From assembly GCA_037442205.1 (NCBI GenBank), contig JBBIQS010000011.1, positions 1 to 64,000 on the forward strand: a stretch of DNA of 64,000 nucleotides, given 5' to 3'. Shown here in pieces: positions 63,270 to 64,000 of this stretch (positions are counted from its first letter, which is position 1; each line of letters begins with the position of its first letter). Made by a program: the position numbers and the translations under genes. Below the pieces are notes generated by a model, which was given only the letters and a program-made list of their open reading frames with translations, was not told where the DNA came from and did not search any database. This stretch comes from JBBIQS01 sp037442205. Its GTDB lineage: Bacteria; Myxococcota; Myxococcia; Myxococcales; UBA5297.

Positions 63270-64000
63270 GTGCTCAAGGGAAAGATGCCGCTGATCATCG
63301 CCATGGTGCTGGGAGTGCTGGCGGGACTCCTCTCGTACACCGCAGTGAAGAAGGCCTCCGCCGACGCGCGCAAGGGCTTCGTGCCGGTGCCGGTGGTGGT
63401 GGCCGCCCAGGACATCGCCGAGGGGACGGTGATCACCTACGACCTGCTGAGCCAGCGCGGCATGCCCGAGCAGTTTGTCACCACCTCGGTGGTCAAGCCG
63501 GACAATGCCAGCTACGTGATCGGGCAGCGGGTGCTGGTGCCGATCCAGGCCGGCGATCCCATTCTCTGGACCCAGTTCGAGAGCTCCAAGGCCTCGGAGC
63601 GGCTGAGCACCATCGTCCAGACCAAGGGGCGGGCCATCTCGCTCGACCTCTCCGGCGCCAAGGGCAGCGTCTCGGGCTGGGTGCGGCCCAACGACCACGT
63701 GGACATCATCGGCTCGTTCCGCGACCCGAGCTCAGGCGAGCAGATGGCGGTGACCCTGATGCAGAACCTGGTGGTCATCGCCACCGGCAAGTTGACCGGG
63801 ACCACCAACGTCAATCTGCTGCCGGAGAGCGCGCGCAACTACAGCACCATCACCTTCATGGTGCTGCCGGAGGAGGCGGAGATCCTGAGCCTGGCCTCCG
63901 AGCTGGGGTCGCTGACGGTGACGCTGCGCAATCCGCAGGACATCGACTCCTTCGAGGAGCGCGGGCGCACCACCATCAGCACTCTGCTCACCGGGAAGCG
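63270..64000 (+). CDS. cpaB: Flp pilus assembly protein CpaB, N-terminal part
   Basis: The gene is cut off by the end of the window after about 243 codons. The N-terminal membrane helix (LIIAMVLGVLAGLLSYTAV) is followed by an SAF domain (VVVAAQDIAEGTVITYDLL) and the conserved RAISLDLSGAKGSVSGWVRPNDHVDII segment typical of CpaB/RcpC. It would guide the Flp/Tad pilus channel in the periplasm. GTG 63270 is preceded by AAGGAGG. A tad locus presumably continues beyond the window. Confidence 0.92.
   Translation, partial: MLKGKMPLIIAMVLGVLAGLLSYTAVKKASADARKGFVPVPVVVAAQDIAEGTVITYDLLSQRGMPEQFVTTSVVKPDNASYVIGQRVLVPIQAGDPILWTQFESSKASERLSTIVQTKGRAISLDLSGAKGSVSGWVRPNDHVDIIGSFRDPSSGEQMAVTLMQNLVVIATGKLTGTTNVNLLPESARNYSTITFMVLPEEAEILSLASELGSLTVTLRNPQDIDSFEERGRTTISTLLTGK

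Overview
The window is GC-rich, densely packed chromosomal DNA from a Gram-negative bacterium, most likely a member of the Myxococcota (the former myxobacterial Deltaproteobacteria). The pointers are a sigma-70 factor of the myxobacterial single-gene type divergent from a zinc-finger Ser/Thr kinase with TPR-like repeats, a zinc-finger/FecR/PEGA/AgmX-PglI-type protein behind an ECF sigma factor, a peptidase-MA/TPR/PEGA protein, a recA upstream sequence resembling the Myxococcus LexA box, and many lipoproteins. No tRNA, rRNA, CRISPR array, prophage or insertion sequence was seen. The one RNA gene recognised is rnpB. These taxonomic and family calls are made by reading the sequence, not by database search.

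Layout. 1-6.8 kb: the end of a ferritin-like gene, then a nickel region: a NiCoT/RcnA-type permease and nikR on the plus strand, facing a six-gene minus-strand nickel ECF importer operon, nikK-nikL-(outer-membrane barrel)-nikM-nikQ-nikO, with a likely NikR operator just in front of nikK. 7-13 kb: an M1 aminopeptidase, GTP-type PEP carboxykinase, an intergenic tandem repeat, a GNAT protein and a DUF2721-like membrane protein. 13.5-20.6 kb: a DUF4175-like coiled-coil membrane protein coupled to a peptidase-MA/TPR/PEGA protein, bioY, a bidirectional terminator and recA. 21-32 kb: AraC regulator, Lnt-like acyltransferase, DHFR-family reductase, alpha/beta hydrolase, Ada, a multicopper oxidase, lipoproteins, an ECF sigma/anti-sigma pair and YceI. 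32-37.5 kb: dapB, an FAH-family enzyme, folK, a secreted protein, a class II aldolase with kdsD, and a transaldolase-like gene.

37.5-45.3 kb is a minus-strand supraoperon that runs from 3-dehydroquinate synthesis to phenylalanine and tyrosine (aroB, aroA, aroC, pheA, a tyrA-like gene, an aminotransferase). From aroA to the aminotransferase, consecutive genes overlap by 4 bases. Two exported proteins precede aroB. 45.4-55.7 kb: an RND/MMPL exporter, a gene broken by an in-frame TAG, a SecD-head-like lipoprotein, a second M1-like peptidase, an unknown protein, ftsY, a lipoprotein and a response regulator with TPRs. 55.8-64 kb: rnpB, small genes, a lipase, the kinase/sigma divergent pair, a six-helix membrane protein and the start of cpaB, which is cut off by the window end.

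Points that most deserve a second look are the nickel operon (barrel gene inside it with an apparent CTG start, Gln in place of the switch His in NikO, predicted mature N-terminal His in several exported parts, and a promoter/operator arrangement), the interrupted gene at 47.8-48.2 kb, the LexA-like box of recA, and a family of short inverted modules in intergenic gaps, including a 144-base tandem duplication. Nothing here proves a wholly new system; the nickel operon with its embedded barrel is the best candidate for an under-described one.
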